Source: Xylanimonas ulmi (GTDB lineage Bacteria > Actinomycetota > Actinomycetes > Actinomycetales > Cellulomonadaceae). Taken from it: a stretch of 64,000 nucleotides of DNA. A program made the translations under genes and the position numbers. The stretch's first letter is position 1. The number at the start of each line of letters is the position of its first letter. The stretch lies in contig NZ_SGWX01000001.1 in the NCBI RefSeq assembly GCF_004216535.1, positions 3,596,001 through 3,660,000 on the forward strand, read 5' to 3'. Below, in pieces: positions 36,305 to 44,973 of this stretch. Under the pieces are notes generated by a model that was not told the DNA's origin, did no database searches, and worked only from the letters and a program-made list of their open reading frames with translations.

Positions 36305-36976
36305 CTATGACGTTTTGGGGGAAGCGTTGGGGGATTCTTGACCGGCCAAAGCGCGAATCGTGCGCTCGGCCTCCGCGGGCGTCGCCACTCGGCATCCCAG
36401 AGCCACCCATCCGTCCACGAGTCGCGGCTCGGAGCGCATGAGGCTCCACCCCCGGCGCAGCAGGGTGGGCAGCGGCTTGCGCGCCTCCGCGACGTCGCGC
36501 AGCAGGCGGAACCAGAAGGTCACCCAGGCCGGGCGGCGCAGGCAGATGGCGTCGGCCAGGATGCCCTCGGCCCCGCATGCCGCGACCAGCTGGGCGGCGA
36601 AGATCCCCTCGGCGATCACGACGCGGGCGCCGGCGGCGTCGACGACCGTGGACCCGGTGCGCGCGTTGCTCGGGATGTCGTACACGGGGATCTCGGCCCG
36701 GCCCGTGGTGGCCAGCGCGCGCAGCGCCTCAAGCGCGCCGTCGCCGTCCCAGGTGCGCGGGTCGTCCCAGTCGACGACGCCGTACCGCTGGGGAAGGTCC
36801 GGGTGGTCGCCGTCGAGGTAGAAGTCGTCGAGGGTGACGACGGGCAGGCCCAGGCGCCGGGTCAGCGCCGTCTTGCCCGACCCCGAGGCCCCCGTCAGCA
36901 GCACCACGCGCAGCAGCGGACGGCGGGCGCCGTCGGGCACGTCGAAGAGGGCGTCAGGTTCGTGGGCGCTCGTCAC
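36305..36976 (-). CDS. P-loop kinase of the uridine-kinase type
   Basis: A 223-aa ATP-binding protein. Walker A is LLTGASGSGKTALTRRL (about 25-41). The TLDDFYLDGDHPDLPQRYGVVDWDDPRTWD stretch resembles the substrate region of uridine and pantothenate kinases, and VVIAEGIFAAQLV is the Walker B-like strand. GTG 36976 is the most likely start. It is probably a nucleoside or related small-molecule kinase; the substrate is not certain. It ends about 60 bp from the GT4 gene start on the same strand. Confidence 0.75.
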   Translation of the reverse strand: MTSAHEPDALFDVPDGARRPLLRVVLLTGASGSGKTALTRRLGLPVVTLDDFYLDGDHPDLPQRYGVVDWDDPRTWDGDGALEALRALATTGRAEIPVYDIPSNARTGSTVVDAAGARVVIAEGIFAAQLVAACGAEGILADAICLRRPAWVTFWFRLLRDVAEARKPLPTLLRRGWSLMRSEPRLVDGWVALGCRVATPAEAERTIRALAGQESPNASPKTS

Positions 36977-37093
36977 GGTCGACCATTGTCCCCTGACGCG
37001 GCGCGTCAGGTGGAACCGCGGCTCAAGGTCGCGCCGCGCGGTCCTGTTGGTCGAAATGCGACGTGTCCGCCGTGTGTGGTCCGTCCACAGGCC

Positions 37094-37099
37094 TAGACT
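37094..37099 (+). promoter_or_regulatory. Candidate -10 box of a leaderless GntR gene
   Basis: TAGACT ends 6 nt before ATG 37106. GAGGGG between them is too close to the ATG for a normal ribosome binding site. Confidence 0.45.
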
Positions 37100-37105
37100 G
37101 AGGGG

Positions 37106-37804
37106 ATGCGTACCCATGAACGAGTTCTGGCTCAGATCGAGGAGAACCTCCGCACGGGCGCGTGGGCACTCGGGGAGCGTCTGCCGGGCGAACGCGCCCT
37201 GGCCGAGCAGATGGGCGTCTCGCGCCCGTCGGTCCGCGAGGCCGTGCGAGTCCTGGAGGCCATGGGCATCGTCCGCACCGCCGTGGGCTCGGGCCCCGAG
37301 GCCGGGGCGACCGTCGTCGACCGCCCCGCCGCGGGCCTCGGCTCGGCGGTCCGCCTGCACATCGCCTCGGGCACGCTGCCCGTGCGCGACGTCGTCGCGA
37401 CGCGCGCGGCGCTCGAGACGTGGGCGGTCGGGCAGGCCGCGGCGCGATTCGCGCCCGAGACCGACCTCGCCGAGGCGCACCGCCTGCTCGACGAGATGGA
37501 TCTGCCGGGCCTGTCGCCCACCGAGTTCGTGCACCTTGACCAGCAGTTCCACCTGGGTCTGGTGCAACTCGGCGGCAACCAGCTCGTCGAGGCGATCCTG
37601 GGCGGTCTGCGCACCGCGGTCGGCGACTATGTGACCGTCGGCGCCGAGCGTCTGCCCTCGTGGACGACCACGTGCGGGCGGCTATGCGGTGAGCACCGGT
37701 CGATCCTCGACGCCGTCACGAGCGGTGACGCGGGGCTCGCCGAGAAGCTCGCGCACGACCACATCTGGGGCTTCTACGAAGAGGCGGGCCTCGCCTCCGA
37801 GTAG
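37106..37804 (+). CDS. GntR-family regulator, FadR/FCD subgroup
   Basis: A 232-aa regulator. The winged helix includes LPGERALAEQMGVSRPSVREAVRVLEAMGIVRT, a near-canonical GntR signature. The FCD domain follows with HLDQQFHLGLVQLGGN, EHRSILDAVTSGD and HDHIWGF, giving the usual histidine ligands. Divergent from the kinase gene. The target is unknown; this fold usually senses carboxylates or sugar acids. The LLM/berberine-bridge fusion gene follows on the same strand and may be controlled by it. Confidence 0.9.
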   Translation: MRTHERVLAQIEENLRTGAWALGERLPGERALAEQMGVSRPSVREAVRVLEAMGIVRTAVGSGPEAGATVVDRPAAGLGSAVRLHIASGTLPVRDVVATRAALETWAVGQAAARFAPETDLAEAHRLLDEMDLPGLSPTEFVHLDQQFHLGLVQLGGNQLVEAILGGLRTAVGDYVTVGAERLPSWTTTCGRLCGEHRSILDAVTSGDAGLAEKLAHDHIWGFYEEAGLASE

Positions 37805-37868
37805 CCGCGCGCGTCCGCCGCGCGGCGGACGCGGTGTGAGGTTCGCCGGCGTCGGCGCTGGGCGGAAC

Positions 37869-37876
37869 AAACGTTT
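37869..37876. promoter_or_regulatory. Possible operator AAACGTTT
   Basis: An 8-bp palindrome within GGAACAAACGTTTCC, about 25 nt before the LLM/berberine-bridge gene. It resembles LacI-type cores with a central CG, but the owner is unknown. Confidence 0.3.
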
Positions 37877-37899
37877 CCGTCCCGCCGGTTGACGCCCCT

Positions 37900-40164
37900 A
37901 TGACGGACTACGGCCACGACCTGGCCTTCGGCAGCTTCATCACGCCGACCAACGCCGACCCCCAGGCGCCCGTGCGCCTCGCCCGCCTGAGCGAGGACTC
38001 CGGGCTCGACCTGGTCACCTTCCAGGACCACCCGTATCAGCCCGCGTTCCTGGACACCTGGACCCTGCTGACATGGGTCGCCGCGGCGACCGAACGGGTG
38101 ACCGTCGCGGGCAACGTGCTCAACCTCCCGCTGCGCCCGCCCGCGGTGCTGGCCCGCGCGGCCGCGTCCCTCGACCTGCTCAGCGGCGGGCGCGTCGCCC
38201 TCGGCGTCGGCGCCGGCGGCTTCTGGGACGCCATCGAGGCGATGGGCGCCACGCGCCTGACGCCCGGCGAGTCGGTCGACGCGCTGAGCGAGGCGATCGA
38301 CGTCATGCGCGGCATCTGGGACGTCGGGCAGCGGCGCGCGCTGCGCGTCGAGGGCGTCCACCACCGCGTCGTCGGCGCCAAGCGCGGCCCCGCCCCCGCG
38401 CACGACATCCCGCTGTGGGTCGGCGCCTACAAGCCGCGCATGCTGCGCCTGCTGGCGGCCAAGGCTGACGGCTGGCTGCCCTCGGCGCCCTACCTGAAGG
38501 ACGGCGACCTCACGCGCGGCAACACCGTCATCGACGAGGCCGCGCTCGCCTCCGGACGCGAGCCGGCCGAGATCCGCCGCCTGCTCAACCTCGGCTCCCC
38601 GAGCGGGAGCACCGCCGCATGGGTCGAGGAGCTCGTGCGGCTCGCGATCGACGACGGCGTGGGCACGTTCATGGTCATGGGCGACGACCCCGACCTGATC
38701 CGCCGCTTCGGGCAGGAGGTCGCGCCCGCCGTGCGCGAGGCCGTCGCGGCCGAGCGCGCCTCGCGCGGCACGACGCCGGCCGTCGCACGCCGCGGCGCCA
38801 ACGCGATCGCGCTGCGACGCGAGCACATCGCCTACCACGACGTGCCGCGCTCGTTACAGGACCGCGCGGTCGAGCCCGGCGACCGCGCCTACGAGGGCGT
38901 GCGGCACAACTACCTGCGCGCCGGATCGCCCGGCCTGGTGCTGCGCCCCCGCGACGCCGACGAGGTCGCGCAGGCGCTCGCGTTCGCCCGCGCCCAGCGC
39001 CTGCCCGACGGCGGCGCCGTGCCGCTCGGCGTGCGCTCGGGCGGGCACGGCATCAGCGGCCGGTCGACCAACGACGGCGGCGTCGTCGTCGACCTGGGCG
39101 CCCTCGACGGGATCGAGGTGCTCGACGCCGCGACCCGCCGCGTGCGCGTGGGCGCCGGCGCCACCTGGGGCGCCGTGGCCGCCGCGCTCGCCCCGCACGG
39201 GTGGGCGATCACCTCGGGCGACTTCGGCGGCGTCGGCGTCGGCGGGCTGGCGACCACCGCGGGCATCGGGCTGCTGGGCCGCTCGCAGGGCCTGACGATC
39301 GACCACGTCGTGGCCGCCGACGTCGTGACGGCCGATGGGCGACAGGTGCGCGCCTCGGCGCACGAGAACCCCGAGCTGTTCTGGGGGCTGCGCGGCGCGG
39401 GCGCCAACCTCGGCGTCGTGACGTCGTTCGAGCTGGAGGCGGGCGCGCTGGGCGACGTCGTCTACTCGCAGATGACGCTCGACGCCTCCGACACCGCGGG
39501 CCTGCTCGAGCGGTGGGCCACGACCGTCGAGCAGGCGCCGCGTGAGCTCACGTCGTTCCTCATCCTGTCGCCGCCCCGGCGCGGTCAGTCACCCGTGGCG
39601 CAGCTCATGACGGTCTGGGCGGGCGACGACACCGACGCCGCCGTCGGGCAGCTGGAGGCGCTCGCGGACGCCGGGCCGCTACTGGGCCACCAGGCCTACC
39701 TGCTGCCCTACAGCGGCGTGGTGCAGCCCGTCGAGCGCCACCACGCGGGCGGCGGCGACCCAGCCGTGCGCTCGACGCTCGTGACGCACCTCGACGACCG
39801 CGTGGCGCGGGACTTCGAGAAGGTCGCCTGGTCGGGCGAGGCGTACTTCCTGCAGGTGCGCGCGACCGGGGGCGCCACCAACGACGTCGACCCCGACGCC
39901 ACCGCCTACGCCCACCGCAGGCAGAACTTCCTGCTCACGGCCATGTCCGGGTCGCAGGAACGGCTCGACCCGCTGTGGGACGAGCAGATGGGGCCGCACG
40001 CCGACGGGCTGTACCTGTCGTTCGACACCGACACCCGGCCCGAGCGGCTGGCCGACGCGTTCCCCGGGCGCACGCTCGATCGCCTGCGCGCGCTCAAGCG
40101 CGACTGGGACCCGGACTGCGTGTTCCGCAGCAACTTCCCGATCCCGCCGGCGCCGCCCGCCTGA
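37900..40164 (+). CDS. Fusion of luciferase-like (LLM) flavin oxidoreductase and berberine-bridge FAD oxidase
   Basis: A 754-aa two-enzyme protein. Residues about 8-290 form a luciferase-like monooxygenase domain (FQDHPYQP, LDLLSGGRVALGVGAGGFWD, IPLWVGAYKPRML), which uses FMN or F420. After a linker, residues about 330-750 form a PP-loop FAD oxidase: FAD-binding segment with RSGGHGISG, where His383 is the likely covalent attachment point, and the C-terminal BBE segment WDPDCVFRSNFPIPP. The second covalent residue of bicovalent enzymes, a Cys, is not obvious in GVGVGGLATTAGIG. No signal peptide. Both halves look intact. Substrate unknown; a two-step oxidation of one compound is plausible. Confidence 0.85.
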   Translation: MTDYGHDLAFGSFITPTNADPQAPVRLARLSEDSGLDLVTFQDHPYQPAFLDTWTLLTWVAAATERVTVAGNVLNLPLRPPAVLARAAASLDLLSGGRVALGVGAGGFWDAIEAMGATRLTPGESVDALSEAIDVMRGIWDVGQRRALRVEGVHHRVVGAKRGPAPAHDIPLWVGAYKPRMLRLLAAKADGWLPSAPYLKDGDLTRGNTVIDEAALASGREPAEIRRLLNLGSPSGSTAAWVEELVRLAIDDGVGTFMVMGDDPDLIRRFGQEVAPAVREAVAAERASRGTTPAVARRGANAIALRREHIAYHDVPRSLQDRAVEPGDRAYEGVRHNYLRAGSPGLVLRPRDADEVAQALAFARAQRLPDGGAVPLGVRSGGHGISGRSTNDGGVVVDLGALDGIEVLDAATRRVRVGAGATWGAVAAALAPHGWAITSGDFGGVGVGGLATTAGIGLLGRSQGLTIDHVVAADVVTADGRQVRASAHENPELFWGLRGAGANLGVVTSFELEAGALGDVVYSQMTLDASDTAGLLERWATTVEQAPRELTSFLILSPPRRGQSPVAQLMTVWAGDDTDAAVGQLEALADAGPLLGHQAYLLPYSGVVQPVERHHAGGGDPAVRSTLVTHLDDRVARDFEKVAWSGEAYFLQVRATGGATNDVDPDATAYAHRRQNFLLTAMSGSQERLDPLWDEQMGPHADGLYLSFDTDTRPERLADAFPGRTLDRLRALKRDWDPDCVFRSNFPIPPAPPA

Positions 40165-40252
40165 CGCGACCAGGGCGGGCGCGTGGCGCTGTTCGCCGCG
40201 CCCCGCCCGGCCTGGCGAGGTCCCCCACCCGGGAAGGTGAGAGCCTGAGCGC

Positions 40253-41314
40253 ATGCCCATCGCACCCCGGTACCTCGCCGACGAGGCCCGCTACGCGTCC
40301 ATGACCTACCGCCGCACCGGCCGCTCGGGTCTCGACCTGCCCGCGCTCTCGCTCGGCCTGTGGCACAACTTCGGCGACACCACCCCGTTCGCGACCCAGC
40401 GCGACGTCGCCCGCCGGGCGTTCGACCTGGGGATCACGCACTTCGACCTCGCCAACAACTACGGCCCGCCCTACGGGGCGGCCGAGGAGAACTTCGGGCG
40501 CATCCTCGCCAAGGACCTGCGCCCCTACCGCGACGAGCTCGTCATCTCGACCAAGGCCGGCTACGACATGCTGCCCGGCCCCTACGGCGACCACGGCTCG
40601 CGCAAGTACCTGCTGTCCTCGCTCGACGCGTCACTCGAGCGCATGGGCCTGGAGTACGTCGACGTCTTCTACCACCACCGCCCCGACCCGGCCACGCCGC
40701 TCGAGGAGACCATGGGGGCGCTCGCCGCGGCCGTGCACGCGGGCAAGGCGCAGTACGTGGGCGTGTCGAACTACTCGCCGTCGCGCACCCGCGAGGCCGC
40801 GGCCCTCCTCGACGACCTGGGCGCGCCGCTGCTCATCCACCAGCCCAGCTACTCGATGTTCAACCGTCACGTCGAGAACCCCGCGCACGTGGACGCCTAC
40901 GACGGGCAGCAGTCCGAGTCGCTGCTCGACGTCGTCGAGGACCTGGGCGTGGGCTCCATCGTGTTCTCGCCGCTGCAGCAGGGGTTGCTGACCGGGCGCT
41001 ACCTGTCGGGCTCGGCGCCCGCGGGGTCGCGCGCGGCCCGCCCCGACTCGCCGTTCCTGTCGGCCTCGAACCTGTCGGACACCTACCTGGAGCGGGCGCG
41101 GGCGCTCGACGCCGTCGCGCGCGGGCGCGGGCAGACGCTCGCGCAGCTCGCCGTGGCGTGGGTGCTGCGCGACCCGCGCGTCACCTCCGCGCTGGTCGGC
41201 GCGTCGAGCGTCGCCCAGTTGGAGGACACCGTCGGGGCGCTCGCGGCGCCGGCGCTGAGCGAGCAGGAGATCGCGGCGATCGAGCCCTACGCCGTCGACG
41301 GCACGGGCCGCTGA
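40253..41314 (+). CDS. Aldo/keto reductase (YghZ/Gpr, Kv-beta-like)
   Basis: A 353-aa NADPH-dependent reductase. The catalytic tetrad is visible as Asp in HFDLANNYG with its Tyr, Lys in ISTKAGYD and His in VFYHHRPDP. GPPYGAAEENFGRIL and the long loop after strand 4 mark the YghZ/Kv-beta subgroup, which reduces aldehydes such as L-glyceraldehyde 3-phosphate and methylglyoxal. GAAGGTGAG lies upstream of the ATG. It may be co-transcribed with the PfkB kinase that starts 17 bp further on. Confidence 0.9.
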   Translation: MPIAPRYLADEARYASMTYRRTGRSGLDLPALSLGLWHNFGDTTPFATQRDVARRAFDLGITHFDLANNYGPPYGAAEENFGRILAKDLRPYRDELVISTKAGYDMLPGPYGDHGSRKYLLSSLDASLERMGLEYVDVFYHHRPDPATPLEETMGALAAAVHAGKAQYVGVSNYSPSRTREAAALLDDLGAPLLIHQPSYSMFNRHVENPAHVDAYDGQQSESLLDVVEDLGVGSIVFSPLQQGLLTGRYLSGSAPAGSRAARPDSPFLSASNLSDTYLERARALDAVARGRGQTLAQLAVAWVLRDPRVTSALVGASSVAQLEDTVGALAAPALSEQEIAAIEPYAVDGTGR

Positions 41315-41331
41315 CGGCGGCGGGAGTGAGC

Positions 41332-42270
41332 ATGGCGGTGTGCTGGTTCGTCGGGCTGACCACGCTCGACGTCGTCCACCGCGCCGATGCGCCGCCCGCG
41401 CGCAACCAGAAGGTCACCGCGACGCGGCAGGACGTCGCCGCCGGTGGGCCCGCCGCCAACGCCGCCGTGACCGCCGCCGCGCTGGGCGGGCGCGCGGTGC
41501 TGGTCAGCGCGCTGGGCGCCGGGCCGGTGGCCGTCGCGGCGGGCGCCGACCTGCGCGAGCACGGCGTCGAGGTGTTCGACGTCGCCGGCGCCGGGTTCGC
41601 GCTCGCCGTCTCGGCCGTGCTGGTCGACGACGCCACGGGGGAGCGGTCGGTCGTCTCGCCCGACGGGGCGCTGGCCCGCGCGCCGGCCCCGGCGCCGGGG
41701 GAGCTCGACGCGCTGCCCCACCCCGACGTCGTGCTGCTCGACGGGCACCACCCCGCGCTCGCGCGCGCCGTGCTCGCCTGGATCGCGACGGCGTCGCCCC
41801 GTCCGCGCGTGGTGCTCGACGGCGGGCGGTGGCGGCCCGTGTTCGCCGACCTGCTGCCGGTGGCCGACGTCGCGGCGCTGAGCGACGACTTCCGCGTCCC
41901 GCCGGACGCGGGTGGGGCGGGCGCCGGCGAGGCCGGCGCCGCGGAGTTGGGCGACGACCCCCTCGCCGCGGCGCTCGCGCTCGGGGCGCGCGCCGTCGTC
42001 GTCACGCACGGCGCCGACCCCGTCGAGTGGCGCACGGCGGCCGGCGCGGCCGGGACCGTGGCGGCGCCCCGCGTCGAGGCGCGCGACACGCTCGGCGCCG
42101 GCGACGCGTTCCACGGCGCCCTGACGGCCGCGCTCGCCCACGGCGCCGCGCTCCCCGCCGCCGTCGCACAGGCGGCGGGTGTGGCGAGCGCCCGTGTCGC
42201 CCACGTCGGCCCACGGGCCTGGCTCACCCACCTCCCACAGCCCCCACAGCTCCCGCTCCCACAGCCCTGA
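41332..42270 (+). CDS. PfkB-family sugar kinase
   Basis: A 312-aa kinase of the ribokinase family. The N-terminal signature is VAAGGPAANAAVTAAALGG and the C-terminal signature DTLGAGDAFHGAL, with the catalytic Asp in GAGD. ATG 41332 follows GGGAG by 5 nt; GTG 41326 is an alternative. The N-terminus VCWFVGLTTLDVVHR is close to a group of actinobacterial PfkB kinases without a settled substrate. It is next to the aldo-keto reductase gene. Confidence 0.87.
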   Translation: MAVCWFVGLTTLDVVHRADAPPARNQKVTATRQDVAAGGPAANAAVTAAALGGRAVLVSALGAGPVAVAAGADLREHGVEVFDVAGAGFALAVSAVLVDDATGERSVVSPDGALARAPAPAPGELDALPHPDVVLLDGHHPALARAVLAWIATASPRPRVVLDGGRWRPVFADLLPVADVAALSDDFRVPPDAGGAGAGEAGAAELGDDPLAAALALGARAVVVTHGADPVEWRTAAGAAGTVAAPRVEARDTLGAGDAFHGALTAALAHGAALPAAVAQAAGVASARVAHVGPRAWLTHLPQPPQLPLPQP

Positions 42271-42273
42271 ACT

Positions 42274-42329
42274 CGGCAGTTCGTCGTCGACTCGTGCGCT
42301 CGGGCTGCCGCGCCGACGACGAACTGCCG
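42274..42329. terminator. Hairpin between convergent PfkB and trmL genes, 16-bp arms
   Basis: CGGCAGTTCGTCGTCG (42274-42289) and CGACGACGAACTGCCG (42314-42329) are exact complements around 24 nt. It starts 3 nt after the kinase stop. The right arm is nearly repeated at 24047-24062. Confidence 0.75.
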
Positions 42330-42366
42330 CGCCGAGGGCGCGCCGGGAGGGCAGGAGGGGTGGGGC

Positions 42367-42972
42367 TCAGGCGCCGGGGAAGCCCAGTTGGCGCCAGGCC
42401 TCGTAGGTGGCGATCGAGGCGGCGTTGGTCAGGTTGAGGGAGCGGCGGCCGGGGAGCATCGGCAGCACCACGCGTTGGGTCACCCTCGGGTGGGCGAGGA
42501 CCTCCTCGGGCAGGCCCGTCGGCTCCGGGCCGAACAGCAGCACGTCGCCGGGCTGGTAGGCAACCTCGGTGTACGGCGTCGTCGCCCCGACCTCGAACGC
42601 GAACACGCGCGCCCTGGGCAGGGCGTCCATCGCGGCCTGGAAGTGGGGGTGCACGTCCAGGACGGCGAGGTCGTGGTAGTCGAGCCCCGCCCGGCGCAGC
42701 TTGGACTCCTCCAGGTCGAAGCCGAGCGGCTCGACCAGGTGCAGGCGGGCGCCGGTGACCGCGGCGAGGCGGATCGCCGAGCCCGTGTTGCCCGCGATGC
42801 GGGGCTCGAAGTAGACCAGGTGCGCGAACGGGGCCGACGGCGCGGCGGGCGCGAAGGCGTGCGGGTTGCCGGCCGGGGCCGGGCGCTCGGGCGTGGTGGG
42901 CTCGGGCGCGGTGGGCCCGGGCGCCGCGGGCTCGGGCGCGGTGGGCCCGGCCTGGTCGGTCGGCGCGCTCAC
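42367..42972 (-). CDS. trmL: tRNA (cytidine/uridine-34-2'-O)-methyltransferase TrmL-like (SPOUT)
   Basis: A 201-aa SPOUT methyltransferase. The core (about 48-201) has all TrmL motifs: NTGSAIRLAA, LHLVEPLGFDLEESKLRRAGLDYHDL, LLFGPEPTGLP (motif 2) and LPMLPGRRSLNLTNAASIATYEAWRQL (motif 3, the knot that binds AdoMet). TrmL methylates the wobble ribose in leucine tRNAs. The first about 45 residues are an added low-complexity stretch of Pro, Ala, Glu and Thr (APEPAAPGPTAPEPTTPERP). GTG 42972 overlaps the stop of the DUF808 gene by 4 nt. Confidence 0.9.
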   Translation of the reverse strand: MSAPTDQAGPTAPEPAAPGPTAPEPTTPERPAPAGNPHAFAPAAPSAPFAHLVYFEPRIAGNTGSAIRLAAVTGARLHLVEPLGFDLEESKLRRAGLDYHDLAVLDVHPHFQAAMDALPRARVFAFEVGATTPYTEVAYQPGDVLLFGPEPTGLPEEVLAHPRVTQRVVLPMLPGRRSLNLTNAASIATYEAWRQLGFPGA

Positions 42973-43991
42973 GCGGCCGCGCCGCCCTCGTCGTGCCCGC
43001 CGTCGTGCCCGCCCTCGTGCCCCGCGGCGGGCGCGGCGTGCGTGCGGCCGAAGGGCAGCGCGTGCACGATCGCGAGCACCACGGCGCCTACGGCCAGGCC
43101 GACGACGGCCGAGCACAGCGTCTCGAACAGCCACCCGAGCGCGCCGCCCACCCCCGCGACGCCGTCGGCGATGGCGTGTTCGACGTGGCGGATCGCGTCG
43201 AACGGGGCCGTCCAGCCGAGCTCGTGCGCGCCGTTGAGCAGGATGTGCCCGCCGACCCAGAGCATCGCGACGGTGCCGACCGCGGCGATGACGCCCAGGA
43301 TCCGGGGCATGCCGACGACCAGCGCGCGGCCGAACGCCTGCACGCCGCGGCCCCGCCGTCGGGACAGGGCCAGGCCGATGTCGTCCATCTTCACGATGAG
43401 GCCGACGACGCCGTACACACCCACCGTGATGACGAGCGCGACCACCACCAGGATGATCAGGCGGTCCCAGAACGTCTCGTGTGCGACCTCGTTGAGCGAG
43501 ATGACCATGATCTCGGCCGACAGGATGAGGTCGGTGCGCACGGCGCCCGAGATCAGGGTGCGCTCGGCGCTGGCGCCCTGGACGGTGACGGGCGCCGAGG
43601 AGTCGACGGCGCCGGGCTCGTGGGCAGCCTCGTGCCCGCGCACGCGCTCCCAGATCTTCTCGGCGCCCTCGTAGGACAGGTACAGGCCGCCGAGCATGAG
43701 GATGGGCGCGAGCGCCCACGGGGCGACCCACGACAGCAGCAGCGCGACCGGCAGGATGATCAGCAGCTTGTTGCGGATCGAGCCGAGCGCGATGCGCTTG
43801 ACGATCGGCAGTTCTCGGTCGGGCGTGACGCCGGTGACGAACTGCGGCGTCACCGCGGTGTCGTCGATGACGACGCCGGCGGCCTTGGCGGTGGCCTTGC
43901 CCGCGGCGGCCGTCACGTCGTCGAGCGACGCGGCGGCCGCCTTCGCGATGGCGGCGACGTCGTCGAGCAGGCCGAGCAGCCCGGCGCTCAC
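42969..43991 (-). CDS. DUF808/YedI-family inner membrane protein
   Basis: A 340-aa membrane protein of the DUF808 family. The N-terminus MSAGLLGLLDDVAAIAKAAAASLDDVTAAA, the VVIDDTAVTPQFV segment and IVKRIALGSIRNKLLIILPVALLLS are diagnostic. About eight hydrophobic segments are seen. The C-terminal tail is rich in His, Gly, Asp and Glu (GHEGGHDGGHDEGG) and could bind a metal. The biochemical role of the family is unknown. It is translationally coupled to trmL. Confidence 0.88.
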   Translation of the reverse strand: MSAGLLGLLDDVAAIAKAAAASLDDVTAAAGKATAKAAGVVIDDTAVTPQFVTGVTPDRELPIVKRIALGSIRNKLLIILPVALLLSWVAPWALAPILMLGGLYLSYEGAEKIWERVRGHEAAHEPGAVDSSAPVTVQGASAERTLISGAVRTDLILSAEIMVISLNEVAHETFWDRLIILVVVALVITVGVYGVVGLIVKMDDIGLALSRRRGRGVQAFGRALVVGMPRILGVIAAVGTVAMLWVGGHILLNGAHELGWTAPFDAIRHVEHAIADGVAGVGGALGWLFETLCSAVVGLAVGAVVLAIVHALPFGRTHAAPAAGHEGGHDGGHDEGGAAA

Positions 43992-44103
43992 CGGGCGGAC
44001 CTGAGGGCGGAGGAGTCGACCATGCGCGCAGCGACCATGCGCGCAACTCTAAGCGGCGCCGACGACTGCGGACGCCCGGATGACAGCGCCCGGGTGGGGT
44101 CGG

Positions 44104-44925
44104 TCAGGAGGCGATCCAGGCGAGCAGGTCGGCCGTGAACTCCTCCTCGTAGGCGCCGTGCAGGCCGTGCGGGGCGCCCGGGTACACCTTGAGCGTGGCG
44201 TCGGCGACGATCTTGGCGGTCTTGTGCGCGGCCGCCGCGATGGGCACGATCTGGTCGTCGTCGCCGTGCGCGACCAGCACCGGGACGTCGATCCTCTCCA
44301 GATCGGCCGTGTAGTCGACCTGCGAGAACTGCGCGACGCAGTCATACGCGGGCACCAACCCGGCCTGCATCGACAGGCGCCAAAACTGGTCGCGCACACC
44401 CTGGGTGAGCGTCGAGCCGTCGCGGTTGCCGCCGTAGAAGGGCACCGCGAGGTCCTGGTAGAACTGCGACCGGTCGGCCACGACGCCCGCGCGGATGCCG
44501 TCGAACACCTCCAGCGGCGTGCCCTCCGGGTTCTCGGGCGTCTGGACCATGAGCGGCGGCACCGCGCCCAGCAGCACGGCCTTGCGCACGCGCGCCGAGC
44601 CGTGACGGGCCAGGTAGTGCGCCACCTCGCCCCCGCCAGTGGAGTGGCCCACCAGGACGGCGTCGGTCAGGTCGAGCGTGTCGAACAGCGCCGCGAGGTC
44701 GTCGGCGTAGGTGTCCATGTCGTTGCCGGTGGACGTCTGGGTCGAGCGTCCGTGGCCGCGCCGGTCGTGCGCGATCCCGCGGAACCCGGCGTCGGCGACG
44801 GCCTTGAGCTGGCGGTCCCAGGCGTCGGCGTTGAGCGGCCAGCCGTGGCTGAACACCACGGGACGCCCGGCGCCCCAGTCCTTGTAGAAGATCTCGGCGC
44901 CGTCGGAGGCGGTGAGGAATGGCAT
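44104..44925 (-). CDS. Alpha/beta hydrolase of the non-haem chloroperoxidase/esterase type
   Basis: A 273-aa hydrolase. Oxyanion loop FSHGWPLNADAWD, nucleophile elbow VGHSTGGGEVAHYLARHG, Asp in VAHGDDDQIVP and His in GAPHGLH give a complete triad in the right order. This close match to bacterial non-haem haloperoxidases (perhydrolase/arylesterase) suggests esterase activity in vivo. AAGGGGA precedes the ATG. Another hydrolase gene lies just upstream on the same strand. Confidence 0.9.
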   Translation of the reverse strand: MPFLTASDGAEIFYKDWGAGRPVVFSHGWPLNADAWDRQLKAVADAGFRGIAHDRRGHGRSTQTSTGNDMDTYADDLAALFDTLDLTDAVLVGHSTGGGEVAHYLARHGSARVRKAVLLGAVPPLMVQTPENPEGTPLEVFDGIRAGVVADRSQFYQDLAVPFYGGNRDGSTLTQGVRDQFWRLSMQAGLVPAYDCVAQFSQVDYTADLERIDVPVLVAHGDDDQIVPIAAAAHKTAKIVADATLKVYPGAPHGLHGAYEEEFTADLLAWIAS

Positions 44926-44973
44926 GGCGGTCCCCTTCGTGGTGGCTCTCGTGGTGGGCTGTGCGGTGGGATC

